DNA from: Polaribacter sp. NJDZ03
Lineage (GTDB): Bacteria; Bacteroidota; Bacteroidia; Flavobacteriales; Flavobacteriaceae
Direction: 5' to 3'
Assembly: GCF_019263805.1 (NCBI RefSeq)
Contig: NZ_CP079195.1
Coordinates: forward strand, 623,501-687,500
Length of the DNA stretch: 64,000 nucleotides
The notes beneath the pieces were generated by a model. The model was not told the origin of the DNA. It worked only from the letters and a program-made list of their open reading frames with translations, and made no database searches. The position numbers were made by a program, and so were the translations under genes. Positions 35,352-44,893 of the stretch are shown piece by piece. How positions within the stretch are numbered: the first letter of the stretch is position 1; each line of letters starts with the position of its first letter.

Positions 35352-36701
35352 ATGATGAACGAAATGATAATTTACTTCTTAATTGCACTGATATTTAGCT
35401 TTTTAGGATTATTAATTGGCAAACTATTAACCAAACTAAAATTTGAAAAAGCAAAAGGAGTTTCTGAAAAAGAAAAATCTGTATTAGAGTTTGAAGTTTC
35501 TAAACTAAATGAAACACTTAAAAACACAGAAATTACAATTGATGATTTACAAGGTGAATTAAGACACGTTCAAAAAGAAAAAGAATTTTTAATTTCAGAT
35601 AAAACACGTTTAGAAACAGAATTCAAAAATGTTGAAGAAAAGCTAGCGCATAATAAAAATGAAGTTGAAAAATTACAAGAAAAATTCACCAATAATTTTG
35701 AAGTATTAGCCAATAAAATTTTAGAAGAAAAATCATCAAAATTTACACAACAGAATCAAGAAAACTTAAAAATCATCTTAAATCCATTACAAGAAAAAAT
35801 TAAAGTTTTTGAAGATAAAGTAGATAAAACACACAAAGAAAGTATCGATTATCACGCTGCTTTACGTCAGCAAATTTTAGGTTTAAAAGAGCTAAACCAA
35901 CAAATGAGTAAAGAAACCTTAAACCTTACCAAAGCCTTAAAAGGAGATAATAAAACACAAGGGAATTGGGGCGAATTAGTATTAGAAAGAGTTTTAGAAA
36001 AATCTGGTTTAGAGAAAGATAGAGAGTATTATGTACAGCAAAGCTTTACAAATGATGATGGCAAAAGAATACTACCCGATGTGGTGATTCATTTACCAGA
36101 TAATAAAAAAATGATTGTAGATTCTAAAGTTTCTCTAACGGCTTATGAGCAATATATAAATGAAGAAGATGAAACTTTAAAAGCACAGTTTTTAAAAGAA
36201 CATGTTGCCTCATTACAAAGACATGTACATCAATTATCAGAAAAAAAATATGAGGATATTTATAAAATTGAATCTCCAGATTTTGTACTCCTTTTTATAC
36301 CGATAGAACCTGCTTTTGCTGTTGCCATAAATTATGATAATCATTTATACAATAAAGCATTCGAAAAAAATATTGTTATTGTAACTCCTACTACTCTTTT
36401 GGCTACTTTAAGAACCATAGATTCTATGTGGAATAATGAGAAGCAACAAAGAAATGCTTTAGAAATTGCAAGACAAGCCGGTGCTTTATATGACAAGTTT
36501 AATGGTTTATTAGGTGATTTAGTTGGAATTGGAAAACGAATTGACGACAGTAAAAATGAATACTCCAATGCAATGAACAAGCTTTTTGAAGGAAGAGGAA
36601 ACTTAATTACTTCTGTAGAAAAATTAAAGAAAATGGGGGCTAAAGCTAAAAAAGCTATCCCAGAAAACATTATTAAGCGTGCTAATGAAGTTGATGAATA
36701 G
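35352..36701 (+). CDS. rmuC: DNA recombination protein RmuC
   Basis: 449 residues. An N-terminal membrane anchor (MIIYFLIALIFSFLGLLIG), a long coiled coil (~30-190) and the RmuC nuclease-like core: GNWGELVLERVLEKSGL, RILPDVVIHLPDNKKMIVDSK, SPDFVLLFIPIEPAF and TPTTLLATLRTID. The family limits rearrangements at inverted repeats and blocks mobile DNA in several bacteria. Usual length and context. Confidence 0.95.
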   Translation: MMNEMIIYFLIALIFSFLGLLIGKLLTKLKFEKAKGVSEKEKSVLEFEVSKLNETLKNTEITIDDLQGELRHVQKEKEFLISDKTRLETEFKNVEEKLAHNKNEVEKLQEKFTNNFEVLANKILEEKSSKFTQQNQENLKIILNPLQEKIKVFEDKVDKTHKESIDYHAALRQQILGLKELNQQMSKETLNLTKALKGDNKTQGNWGELVLERVLEKSGLEKDREYYVQQSFTNDDGKRILPDVVIHLPDNKKMIVDSKVSLTAYEQYINEEDETLKAQFLKEHVASLQRHVHQLSEKKYEDIYKIESPDFVLLFIPIEPAFAVAINYDNHLYNKAFEKNIVIVTPTTLLATLRTIDSMWNNEKQQRNALEIARQAGALYDKFNGLLGDLVGIGKRIDDSKNEYSNAMNKLFEGRGNLITSVEKLKKMGAKAKKAIPENIIKRANEVDE

Positions 36702-36793
36702 CTAATGCGTTATTATTTAACTGAATGTAGTTAAGCTGAAATTCACTTATTTTTTACTTTTGAAGTGAGTATTAACCTAAAAAACTAAAAAAT

Positions 36794-37000
36794 ATGTCAG
36801 TTATAAAACACGAAAGAGGTTTACATCCTTTAAAAGGAACGGTAAAAACGAACGAAAAAGATTCAGATAACAAGAAAGAAAGTATCGTTGCAGAAATTGA
36901 TAAGAAAAAAGAGAAAGACAAATTAAAAAACCAAATACAGAGTGCAACTGATGATGCAGATGAAATTGCAGGAAAAATTAAAAGTTCAGAAAAAGAATAA
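36794..37000 (+). CDS. Small, highly charged protein
   Basis: 68 residues, begins MSVIKHERGLHPLKGTVKT, then Lys/Glu/Asp-rich and predicted disordered or helical. No known family. It lies 93 nt before a CsbD-type stress gene on the same strand and has a normal start context (aaaaaatATG), so both may belong to a stress regulon. Confidence 0.6.
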   Translation: MSVIKHERGLHPLKGTVKTNEKDSDNKKESIVAEIDKKKEKDKLKNQIQSATDDADEIAGKIKSSEKE

Positions 37001-37107
37001 CTTTTATCTAATGAGTCAAAATTTTTATAGATAGCATTCATAAGCAATTATAAATCTTTCTAAATTTACACTATTATTAACCAGTACTATTGAAGTACAT
37101 AAATGAA

Positions 37108-37299
37108 ATGAATATGAACTCGGATACAGCAAAAGGAAATTGGAAACAAATAAAAGGAGAATTTAAAGAAAAATTTGGTCGTATTACCAATGATGAGAGT
37201 ACGGAAGCAGAAGGATCTTTTGATAAACTAGTTGGAGAAATCCAAGAAAAATATGGCGAAACTCGTGAAGCCATCGAAAAAGAAGTAAAAAGTTGGTAA
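37108..37299 (+). CDS. CsbD-family stress protein
   Basis: 63 residues from ATG at 37108 (MNMNSDTAKGNWKQIKG). The CsbD pattern NWKQIKGEFKEKFGRITNDE ... GSFDKLVGEIQEKYG is clear. CsbD proteins are small, hydrophilic and induced by general stress; mechanism unknown. Followed by a strong terminator. Confidence 0.9.
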   Translation: MNMNSDTAKGNWKQIKGEFKEKFGRITNDESTEAEGSFDKLVGEIQEKYGETREAIEKEVKSW

Positions 37300-37325
37300 A
37301 CAACTTTCGTTATATATTTAAAACT

Positions 37326-37358
37326 AAAAAAGCATCAAGAATTAACTTGATGCTTTTT
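37326..37358. terminator. Bidirectional terminator
   Basis: AAAGCATCAAG / CTTGATGCTTT stem with U-runs on both strands, between convergent csbD-type and glyA genes. Confidence 0.9.
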
Positions 37359-37407
37359 TAGTCTCATATTTATTCACAAGAGTGAATACTTAAAACCACT
37401 ACGTGGT

Positions 37408-38682
37408 CTACATTACAAATAATCTTCTTGCACTCATCATGTGCGCAACACGTTCACCAATTTTATGTAAAGCATCTTCATTTGCAGCATTTATAATAGC
37501 TTCATCAATAAAGTTAACAACAGCTTTCATATCATCTTCTTCTAAACCACGCGTAGTAATTGCAGCAGTTCCAATACGGATTCCTGAAGTTATAAACGGG
37601 CTTTTATCATCAAAAGGAACCATGTTTTTGTTTACTGTAATATCTGCTTTTCCTAATGCAATTTCTGCATCTTTACCAGAAATATTTTTATTACGTAAAT
37701 CTATTAACATACAGTGGTTGTCTGTTCCGCCAGAGATAATATCATATCCTCTTGCAACAAATTCTTTTGCCATTTCTGCAGCATTTGCTTTTACTTGTAA
37801 TTGATATTCTAAAAACTCATCTGTTAAAGCCTCTCCAAAAGCAACCGCTTTAGCAGCAATAACGTGCTCTAAAGGTCCACCTTGGTTTCCAGGAAAAACA
37901 GAAGAATTAATTAAAGTAGACATCTTTTTAGGATTTCCATTTTTTAAAGTCTCTCCAAAAGGATTGTCAAAATCTTTACCAATCATAATCATACCACCTC
38001 TTGGTCCACGTAAAGTTTTGTGGGTAGTTGTAGTAACAATATGACAATGAGGAATTGGATCATTTAAAATTCCTTTAGCAATTAAACCAGCAGGATGAGA
38101 AATATCTGCCATTAAAATAGCACCAACACTATCTGCAACTTCTCTAAATTTTTCAAAATCGATATCTCTAGAATATGCAGAAGCACCAGCAATAATTAGT
38201 TTAGGCTTGTGCTCTTTAGCTTGTGCAGCTAAATGATCATAATCTATAATTCCTGTTTCTTTAACAACTCCATAAAAAACAGGATTGTATAATTTACCAG
38301 AAAAGTTTACTGGAGAACCATGTGTTAAATGGCCACCATGAGATAAATCAAACCCTAAAACAGTATCACCAGGCTTCAAACAAGCAGCATAAACAGCTGT
38401 ATTTGCCTGAGAACCAGAATGCGGCTGTACGTTTACATATTCTGCACCAAATAACTCTTTAGCTCTGTCTATAGCAATTTGCTCAATAACATCAACTATT
38501 TCACAACCTCCATAATATCTTTTACCAGGATATCCTTCAGCGTATTTATTGGTTAAAATAGAACCTTGGGCTCTCATAACATCATCACTTACAAAGTTTT
38601 CTGAAGCGATTAATTCTAATCCATTTAACTGTCTTTCTTTTTCTTCCTGAATAAGGTCAAAAATTTGGTTGTCTAATTGCAT
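37408..38682 (-). CDS. glyA: Serine hydroxymethyltransferase
   Basis: 424 residues. PLP-binding lysine lies in [29 protein letters not shown] near the N-terminus and [11 protein letters not shown] are family signatures. Interconverts serine and glycine with tetrahydrofolate. A TAnnTTTG box lies 24 nt upstream. Monocistronic. Confidence 0.97.
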   Translation of the reverse strand: MQLDNQIFDLIQEEKERQLNGLELIASENFVSDDVMRAQGSILTNKYAEGYPGKRYYGGCEIVDVIEQIAIDRAKELFGAEYVNVQPHSGSQANTAVYAACLKPGDTVLGFDLSHGGHLTHGSPVNFSGKLYNPVFYGVVKETGIIDYDHLAAQAKEHKPKLIIAGASAYSRDIDFEKFREVADSVGAILMADISHPAGLIAKGILNDPIPHCHIVTTTTHKTLRGPRGGMIMIGKDFDNPFGETLKNGNPKKMSTLINSSVFPGNQGGPLEHVIAAKAVAFGEALTDEFLEYQLQVKANAAEMAKEFVARGYDIISGGTDNHCMLIDLRNKNISGKDAEIALGKADITVNKNMVPFDDKSPFITSGIRIGTAAITTRGLEEDDMKAVVNFIDEAIINAANEDALHKIGERVAHMMSARRLFVM

Positions 38683-38705
38683 TGTTGTTGTTTTTATAGT
38701 AGCAT

Positions 38706-38713
38706 CAAAAATA
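38706..38713 (-). promoter_or_regulatory. -7 box of glyA
   Basis: TATTTTTG on the minus strand, matching TAnnTTTG, 24 nt before the start codon. Confidence 0.55.
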
Positions 38714-38848
38714 ATAAAATCATATTTGTAAAAATCATGTTTTAACTATATTTTATCATTTTTTATTATATTTATATTTTTATTAAAAAAGTACTGTTAA
38801 AAATGCGTTTTTAATTGTTTTTTTATTTTAAAATGAAAAAAAATTATG

Positions 38849-38856
38849 TAGGTTTG
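38849..38856 (+). promoter_or_regulatory. -7 box of the fumarylacetoacetase gene
   Basis: TAGGTTTG, matching TAnnTTTG, 23 nt before the start codon at 38879. Confidence 0.55.
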
Positions 38857-38878
38857 ATGAAAAATAAAATTCATTATA

Positions 38879-40156
38879 ATGATCATAACAGCAAATAATC
38901 CGAATAGAAAATCTTGGTTAAAAGTAGATAAAGATTCAGACTTCCCCATTCAAAACTTACCTTTTGGTGTTTTTATCACTAGAGATGATATTATTACGAT
39001 TGGTAGTAGAATTGGAAATTTTGCAATAGATTTAGGAGCTTTTCATCAATTAGGTTATTTTGAAGGGATACCATTAACGGATGATATTTTTCTACAAGAT
39101 AATTTAAATGATTTTATTGCGGATGGTCGTAAAACTTGGCGTTTGGTTAGAAATCGAATTGCTGAAGTATTTGATGTTACCAATGGAACTTTAAGAGATA
39201 ATGCCAATCATAAAGATAAAATTATCTTTAGAATGGACGAAGTAGAAATGTTGATACCTGTTGCTGTAGGTGATTATACAGATTTTTACGCGAGTAAAGA
39301 ACACGCTACCAATGTAGGTTCTTTGTTTAGAGATCCAGAAAATGCATTGTTACCAAATTGGTTACACATACCTATTGGTTACCATGGTAGAAGTTCTTCT
39401 ATAGTGCCATCTGGAACAAAAATTAGAAGACCTTACGGACAAACAAAACCTGAAGAAGGAAGTAATACTCCTGGTTTTGGACCTTCTCAATTATTAGATT
39501 TTGAACTAGAAATGGCATTTATAACCACAGATGCAAATGTTTTAGGTGATAGAATTCCGATTGAAGAAACGGAAGAATATATATTTGGATTGGTGCAATT
39601 TAACGATTGGTCTGCAAGAGACATTCAAGCTTGGGAATATGTACCATTAGGCCCATTTTTAGGGAAAAGTTTTGCATCTACCATATCTCCTTGGATTGTA
39701 ACTTTAGATGCTTTAGAGCCTTTTAGAGTAGAAAGCCCTAAACAGGTTTACGAACCTTTACCTTATTTAAAACAAAAAGGAAAAGGAAGTTACGATATTC
39801 ATTTACAAGTTGGTATACAACCAGAAAACGGAAAAGAAACCATTGTTTCTAATTCTAATTTTAAATATATGTATTGGACAATGGCACAGCAATTAGCACA
39901 TCATACTGTGAATGGTTGTCCTGTAGAAGCTGGAGATTTAATGGGATCTGGTACTATTTCTGGTCCAACAAAAGATAGCTACGGTTCTATGTTAGAGTTA
40001 ACTTGGCGAGGACAAAACCCTATTAAGTTAAACGATGGTACAGAACGTAAATTTATAAATGATAACGATACTGTAATTATGCGTGCACATTGTAAAAATG
40101 ATAAAGTGCGTATTGGTTTTGGAGAATGTGTAGGTAAAATTCTACCTGCTAAATAG
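38879..40156 (+). CDS. fahA: Fumarylacetoacetase
   Basis: 425 residues, normal for the full-length enzyme. The metal/active-site blocks are PIGYHGRSSSIVPSGT, LDFELEMAF, FNDWSARDIQAWEYVPLGPFLGKSF and GDLMGSGTISGPT. It performs the last step of tyrosine/phenylalanine breakdown, giving fumarate and acetoacetate. Single gene with its own promoter and terminator; no other tyrosine-degradation gene is nearby. Confidence 0.96.
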   Translation: MIITANNPNRKSWLKVDKDSDFPIQNLPFGVFITRDDIITIGSRIGNFAIDLGAFHQLGYFEGIPLTDDIFLQDNLNDFIADGRKTWRLVRNRIAEVFDVTNGTLRDNANHKDKIIFRMDEVEMLIPVAVGDYTDFYASKEHATNVGSLFRDPENALLPNWLHIPIGYHGRSSSIVPSGTKIRRPYGQTKPEEGSNTPGFGPSQLLDFELEMAFITTDANVLGDRIPIEETEEYIFGLVQFNDWSARDIQAWEYVPLGPFLGKSFASTISPWIVTLDALEPFRVESPKQVYEPLPYLKQKGKGSYDIHLQVGIQPENGKETIVSNSNFKYMYWTMAQQLAHHTVNGCPVEAGDLMGSGTISGPTKDSYGSMLELTWRGQNPIKLNDGTERKFINDNDTVIMRAHCKNDKVRIGFGECVGKILPAK

Positions 40157-40184
40157 GTGCTAAATCTTTATATAAAATTAAAAG

Positions 40185-40211
40185 AGCTTCACAATTTGTG
40201 AAGCTTTTTTA
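40185..40211. terminator. Bidirectional terminator
   Basis: AGCTTCAC / GTGAAGCT stem, 5-nt loop, followed by T6 on the plus strand; A-run on the other side. Confidence 0.88.
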
Positions 40212-40214
40212 ATT

Positions 40215-40544
40215 TTACGCTATAATTTTTTTCAATAAGAGAAATACATTTCGTTCTAAAACGTCTACAGAGCCATCCGCAAAAAAGACATTTTTTATAT
40301 CTTTTAAAAGATTTTCTTTTTCAATATCTGTGTATTTATTTTCAGCTAAATATGTTTTAATTTTCTCCATAGATTGATAATCATTATCATGTACAATCTC
40401 TGTATGAATCCTATTAAATAAAGTTTCATTTACTTTCGATAAAATATACTCACTTTCAGATTCAGTTTCTATATAATTGCTTTGTGCCGCGTACAACAAT
40501 ACGTAAGTTTGAAATTCTTCTTTTGTCCAATTGATGTTCATCAT
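40215..40544 (-). CDS. Small TerB-like helical protein
   Basis: 109 residues, all-helical by appearance. The C-terminal FFADGSVDVLERNVFLLLKKII resembles the acidic ADG...E block of TerB-like domains, but the match is loose. Nine bases upstream of it lies the end of the sulfurtransferase gene, so they are likely one transcript. Confidence 0.65.
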   Translation of the reverse strand: MMNINWTKEEFQTYVLLYAAQSNYIETESESEYILSKVNETLFNRIHTEIVHDNDYQSMEKIKTYLAENKYTDIEKENLLKDIKNVFFADGSVDVLERNVFLLLKKIIA

Positions 40545-40552
40545 ATTTTATT

Positions 40553-41401
40553 TTAAATTTCTATTGGTAAATTCTCCGTACTTCCCCACTCTGTCCAAGA
40601 ACCATCATAAACAGCATAGTTTTTAGACCCTGAAATTTCTGCCCCTAAAGCTAATACAGATGCAGTGATTCCTGTTCCGCAAGAAAAAATAAAAGGTTTC
40701 TTTTTGGGGTTTATGTCATTGAAGATAACTTTTAATGCTGCTTCAGATTTGAATGTTCCATTTTCTATAATTTCACTAAAAGGCAAACTTACAGAATTAG
40801 GTAAATGACCTCCTTTTACATCACTTCTAGGTTCTGGTTCGGTACTATTAAAACGACCTTTGGAGCGTGCATCAGCAATTAAAATAGTTTCATTATTAAT
40901 TGCTTTAAGAACATCTTCTGTAAATTTAATTTTTTCTGGTTGATAATTCACCTTAAAATCACCTTTTGAACGTGAATTCTTTTGTTGATTTTCAATAGGA
41001 TATTTATTTTCAATCCATTTAGGGAAACCGCCATCTAAAACAGCAACGTTTGTAAAGCCCATTAATTGAAACATCCACCAAACTCTTGCTGAAGAATATA
41101 TTCCTAAATCGTCATAACAAACAATAAGACTATCAGTATTAATACCTAATTCTTGTGCTTTATGTTCAAATTCTTTTGCTGATAAAATGGTATTCGGAAA
41201 TTTTCCGTTTACATCAGAAAAAGTGTTTTTAATATCAAAAAAAATAGCGCCTTTAATCTGTGTTTTTTCATCAGATTTAACGGCATTGGACTTTTCTGTA
41301 ACTTTTGGTATCGTACAATCTAAAATAATTAGATTTTTATGATCTAAATTATCTTGTAACCAAGCTACAGAAACTATCGGTTTTGTTATTTTTAAGGACA
41401 T
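40553..41401 (-). CDS. Sulfurtransferase (thiosulfate / 3-mercaptopyruvate type)
   Basis: 282 residues, two rhodanese domains. The N-terminal one is inactive-type (CYDDLGIYSSARVWW); the C-terminal one carries the catalytic Cys in FSCGTGITASVLA, the CGTGxT loop typical of mercaptopyruvate sulfurtransferases. Also GGFPKWIENKYPIE after domain 1. Moves sulfane sulfur to acceptors such as thiols; bacillithiol is the likely cell thiol here (bshA at 43580). Confidence 0.92.
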   Translation of the reverse strand: MSLKITKPIVSVAWLQDNLDHKNLIILDCTIPKVTEKSNAVKSDEKTQIKGAIFFDIKNTFSDVNGKFPNTILSAKEFEHKAQELGINTDSLIVCYDDLGIYSSARVWWMFQLMGFTNVAVLDGGFPKWIENKYPIENQQKNSRSKGDFKVNYQPEKIKFTEDVLKAINNETILIADARSKGRFNSTEPEPRSDVKGGHLPNSVSLPFSEIIENGTFKSEAALKVIFNDINPKKKPFIFSCGTGITASVLALGAEISGSKNYAVYDGSWTEWGSTENLPIEI

Positions 41402-41432
41402 CCTATTAAAGAATTAGAAAAGTTATAGAAAA

Positions 41433-42761
41433 CTACTTTACATCATCATAATTATCATCCCAATCTTTTGGTTTAGGGTCATCATGTAATTTATCTAACG
41501 ACTTAGCAATTATCATAGCTACAGTGGCATCTCCTGTTACATTAACAGTAGTTCTCATCATATCTAAAGGTCTGTCTACAGCAAAAATAAGCGCCAATCC
41601 AATTGGTAGTAATTCCGCAGGAAAACCTATCGATTCTAAAACAATAACCAACATAACCATACCTGCACTAGGTACAGCTGCAGAACCAATGGAAGCTAAT
41701 AAAGCAGTGGCTACAATAACAAGCTGATTAGAAAATGTAAGTCCTTCTGGCCATATTACTTGCATAATAAAAACGGCTGCAATGGCTTGGTATAAACTTG
41801 TTCCATCCATATTAATGGTGGCTCCTACTGGTAAAACAAAACCAGCGACTTCTGGATCTACACCCAAATGTTCTTCTACCCTTTCCATAGTTACCGGTAA
41901 GGTTGCAGCACTAGAACTTGTTGAAAATGCTAATAATTGCGCCGGACTTATTTGTTTTAAAAACCAAAGAGGCGATTTTTTTGTGTAAACACTCACTAAA
42001 ATTAGATAGAATCCTATCATTAATAATAAACCTCCAACTACACAAAGTGCATAAACTAAAAGTTTTAAAAGGATTTCTGTATCATCAAAAGCAATAATAA
42101 CATTTGCTAATAACGCAAATACTGCATACGGAGCAAAAAGCATAATTAAGTCTACCATTTTCATGACAACTTCATTTAAGGAATCAAAGAAATTCATTAA
42201 TGGTTTTGCTTTTTTCTCTGGAATTAGTAATAGAGAAACTCCTACAAATAGTGCAAAAAAGATAATTTGAAGCATACTTGCATCACTTAATGATGTAAAA
42301 ATATTACTCGGAAAGATATCTACTAAAGACTGTAATGGCCCTGTATTACTTTGTGCGCTTGCTTTTGTTAATTTGTCTACAACATCAGAAGATGTTTCAT
42401 ATTTGGCCTTTATCTTCTCTATTGTATCCGCAGACATACCTACTCCTGGTTTTACCACATTTACAATACCTAAGCCAATTATAATTGCAACCAAAGTAGT
42501 TAACATGTAGATAATCATAGTTCTAATTCCCATTTTTTTAATTTTAGAAATATCTTTTAAATCAGAAATTCCTTTAATTAAAGAGGCCAAAATAAGGGGT
42601 ACGGCAATTAGTTTTAATAAGTTTATAAAAATGGTACCAAATGGTTTTACCCAATCTATAACAAAACCTTTACCTCCATCAATAGTATTCATGATGAAAC
42701 CAAAAAGAATTCCAAGAACCATACCAATTAAAATTTTCCAGTGTAATGCTAGTTTTTTCAT
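41433..42761 (-). CDS. Dicarboxylate/amino-acid:cation symporter (DAACS family)
   Basis: 442 residues with eight or more membrane segments. Signatures: the serine-rich loop FSTSSSAATLPVTMERVEE, INMDGTSLYQAIAAVFIMQ (NMDGT motif) and VDRPLDMMRTTVNVTGDA. Imports glutamate, aspartate or C4-dicarboxylates with Na+ or H+. A 30-nt gap separates it from the downstream sulfurtransferase gene. Confidence 0.95.
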   Translation of the reverse strand: MKKLALHWKILIGMVLGILFGFIMNTIDGGKGFVIDWVKPFGTIFINLLKLIAVPLILASLIKGISDLKDISKIKKMGIRTMIIYMLTTLVAIIIGLGIVNVVKPGVGMSADTIEKIKAKYETSSDVVDKLTKASAQSNTGPLQSLVDIFPSNIFTSLSDASMLQIIFFALFVGVSLLLIPEKKAKPLMNFFDSLNEVVMKMVDLIMLFAPYAVFALLANVIIAFDDTEILLKLLVYALCVVGGLLLMIGFYLILVSVYTKKSPLWFLKQISPAQLLAFSTSSSAATLPVTMERVEEHLGVDPEVAGFVLPVGATINMDGTSLYQAIAAVFIMQVIWPEGLTFSNQLVIVATALLASIGSAAVPSAGMVMLVIVLESIGFPAELLPIGLALIFAVDRPLDMMRTTVNVTGDATVAMIIAKSLDKLHDDPKPKDWDDNYDDVK

Positions 42762-42882
42762 TAAATAGTTTAAAAATTAAGATTCTGAAAGGTAAAAAAA
42801 ATAATAAAACATATGTGACTTTATTCGTATATTGTGTCATAATTTTTAGAAAACATACATATTAATTATTAAAAACATAAAA

Positions 42883-43521
42883 ATGGCAGGTATATTAGAC
42901 TTATTAAGTAGTGATTTAGGAAAACAAATAATTTCAGGAGTTTCTGGATCTACAGGAAATGACACCAGTAAAACAAGTAGTGTTTTAACAATGGCTTTAC
43001 CTGTTTTAATGAAAGCTATGGAAAGAAATGCGGCTACGCCAGAAGGTGCTGCAGGAATAATGGGTGCTTTATCTGGTAAACATGATGGTAGTATTTTAGA
43101 TAATCTTGGAGGCTTATTTAACGGAGGTGTAGATGAAAGCGTTAAACAAGATGGAGCAGGAATTCTTGGTCATATTTTAGGAAACAAACAACAAGGTGTT
43201 GAGCAGGTTATTGGTCAGAAATCTGGTTTAGACGCTGGTTCTGTAGCTAATATTTTAAAAGTAGCGGCACCTATATTAATGGGCGTTTTAGCAAAACAAT
43301 CTAAAGAAAACAACGTGACAGATTCTTCTGGATTAGGTAGTTTATTAGGCGGAATGTTAGGAGGAAATGATACTGCAAATGAACAAAGTTTCTTAGAAAA
43401 AATACTAGATGCAGATGGTGATGGTAGTATTATTGATGATGTTGCAGGAATGGTTTTAGGAGGTGATAAAAAAAGTTCTGGTGGAATTGGTAGTTTATTA
43501 GGTGGTCTTTTTGGAAAATAA
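42883..43521 (+). CDS. DUF937 domain protein
   Basis: 212 residues, Gly-rich, no signal. Two tandem DUF937-like units are visible (MALPVLMKAMERNAATPEG and KVAAPILMGVLAKQSKE), each followed by Gly-rich GxLLGGxLG runs. A DADGDGSIIDDVAGM stretch resembles a calcium-binding loop. Function unknown. Strong terminator follows. Confidence 0.85.
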   Translation: MAGILDLLSSDLGKQIISGVSGSTGNDTSKTSSVLTMALPVLMKAMERNAATPEGAAGIMGALSGKHDGSILDNLGGLFNGGVDESVKQDGAGILGHILGNKQQGVEQVIGQKSGLDAGSVANILKVAAPILMGVLAKQSKENNVTDSSGLGSLLGGMLGGNDTANEQSFLEKILDADGDGSIIDDVAGMVLGGDKKSSGGIGSLLGGLFGK

Positions 43522-43541
43522 GATTTCTTAATAATAGGTAT

Positions 43542-43575
43542 AAAAAAAGCTCAAACAATTGTTTGAGCTTTTTTT
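43542..43575. terminator. Bidirectional terminator
   Basis: AAGCTCAAACAA / TTGTTTGAGCTT stem with U-runs on both sides, between DUF937 gene and bshA. Confidence 0.92.
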
Positions 43576-43579
43576 ATAT

Positions 43580-44716
43580 TTAAATAATTTTACAATTATA
43601 ACAAGATTTATAAATTTCTTCATAAACTGGTAATATATTTTCTAATGAAAATTGCTTGGTATGTTTTTTAGCATTTTCTTTAAACCTTTGTAAAGTAGCA
43701 TCATCTTTTACAATTGATATTGCATTTTTTGCCATATCTGCTATATCTCCCAAATTGCTTAAATAACCTGTTTCTCCTTGAATATTTACTTCTGGTAAAC
43801 CACCTGTATTAGTAGATATTACAGCAGTACCTGCAGCCATTGCTTCTAAAGCTGCTAAACCAAAACTTTCTGTTTGCGATGGCAATAGAAAAACATCTGT
43901 GTAACATAATATTTTAGCTACTTCTGTACTATTTCCTAAAAAGAAAACATCTTCCGTTAGTTTTAATTCTTTTACTAATTTCTCTGCTTTTGCTCTTTCT
44001 GGTCCTTCACCAATCATTAAAAGTTTAGACGGAATTTCTTTTCTTACTTCACTAAAAATTTTAACGACGTCTTCTACTCTCTTTACCGGTCTAAAATTAC
44101 TTACGTGTGTAAAAATTCTTTCATTAGGTTTTGCTAATGCTATTCTTTTACACTCTTCTTTATTTGCATCATTATATTTCTCAACATCAATAAAATTATA
44201 AATTACCTTAATGTCTTTTGTAATATTGAACAACTTATTGGTTGTTTCTTTTAAATTATTAGAAACTGCAGTAACAACATCAGAATTATTGATGCTAAAT
44301 TCTACTGCTGTTTTATAGGTAGGATGGCTCCCTACCAAAGTTATATCTGTTCCGTGTAAAGTAGTAACAACTCTAACATCTAACCCTTTTTCTTTTAACA
44401 TTTGTTTTGCCATATAGGCTGCATACGCATGCGGTATCGCATAATGTACATGTAAAACTTCTAAATCATGCTTTTTAACTACTTCTACCATTTTACTAGA
44501 CAGTGCTAACTCATATGGTTGGTATTCAAAAAGAGGATATTCTTCTATTACAACTTGATGAAAATGTAAATTATGAGATAAAAAATCTAACCGAACAGGT
44601 TGATTATAGGTAATAAAATGTACTTCATGACCTTTGTTTGCCAAAGCCATTCCTAATTCTGTAGCTACTACTCCACTTCCCCCAAATGTTGGGTAACAAA
44701 CAATTCCTATTTTCAT
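43580..44716 (-). CDS. bshA: N-acetyl-alpha-D-glucosaminyl L-malate synthase
   Basis: 378 residues, GT4 glycosyltransferase. The start MKIGIVCYPTFGGSGVVATELG and VRVVTTLHGTDITLVGSHPTYK are BshA hallmarks; the donor-site E-x7-E is in PSQTESFGLAALEAMAAG. First step of bacillithiol synthesis from UDP-GlcNAc and malate. bshB and bshC are not in the window, as is usual in this group. Confidence 0.94.
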   Translation of the reverse strand: MKIGIVCYPTFGGSGVVATELGMALANKGHEVHFITYNQPVRLDFLSHNLHFHQVVIEEYPLFEYQPYELALSSKMVEVVKKHDLEVLHVHYAIPHAYAAYMAKQMLKEKGLDVRVVTTLHGTDITLVGSHPTYKTAVEFSINNSDVVTAVSNNLKETTNKLFNITKDIKVIYNFIDVEKYNDANKEECKRIALAKPNERIFTHVSNFRPVKRVEDVVKIFSEVRKEIPSKLLMIGEGPERAKAEKLVKELKLTEDVFFLGNSTEVAKILCYTDVFLLPSQTESFGLAALEAMAAGTAVISTNTGGLPEVNIQGETGYLSNLGDIADMAKNAISIVKDDATLQRFKENAKKHTKQFSLENILPVYEEIYKSCYNCKII

Positions 44717-44822
44717 ATAATTTTTTGAAATATTAGATGCCTTATATTTAAAGATTCATAAATATGATTCTTTAGTTGTAAATATACTTCTATTCTTACA
44801 GTTGAAATCTAAATAAAAACAT

Positions 44823-44858
44823 AAAAAAAGCTTTTCAATTAGATCGAAAAGCCTTTTT
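44823..44858. terminator. Terminator after transketolase N-half gene
   Basis: GCTTTTC / GAAAAGC stem, with T7 on the minus strand. Confidence 0.82.
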
Positions 44859-44893
44859 AATATATTAATTTTAGAATCTAAAGACGCTATTTT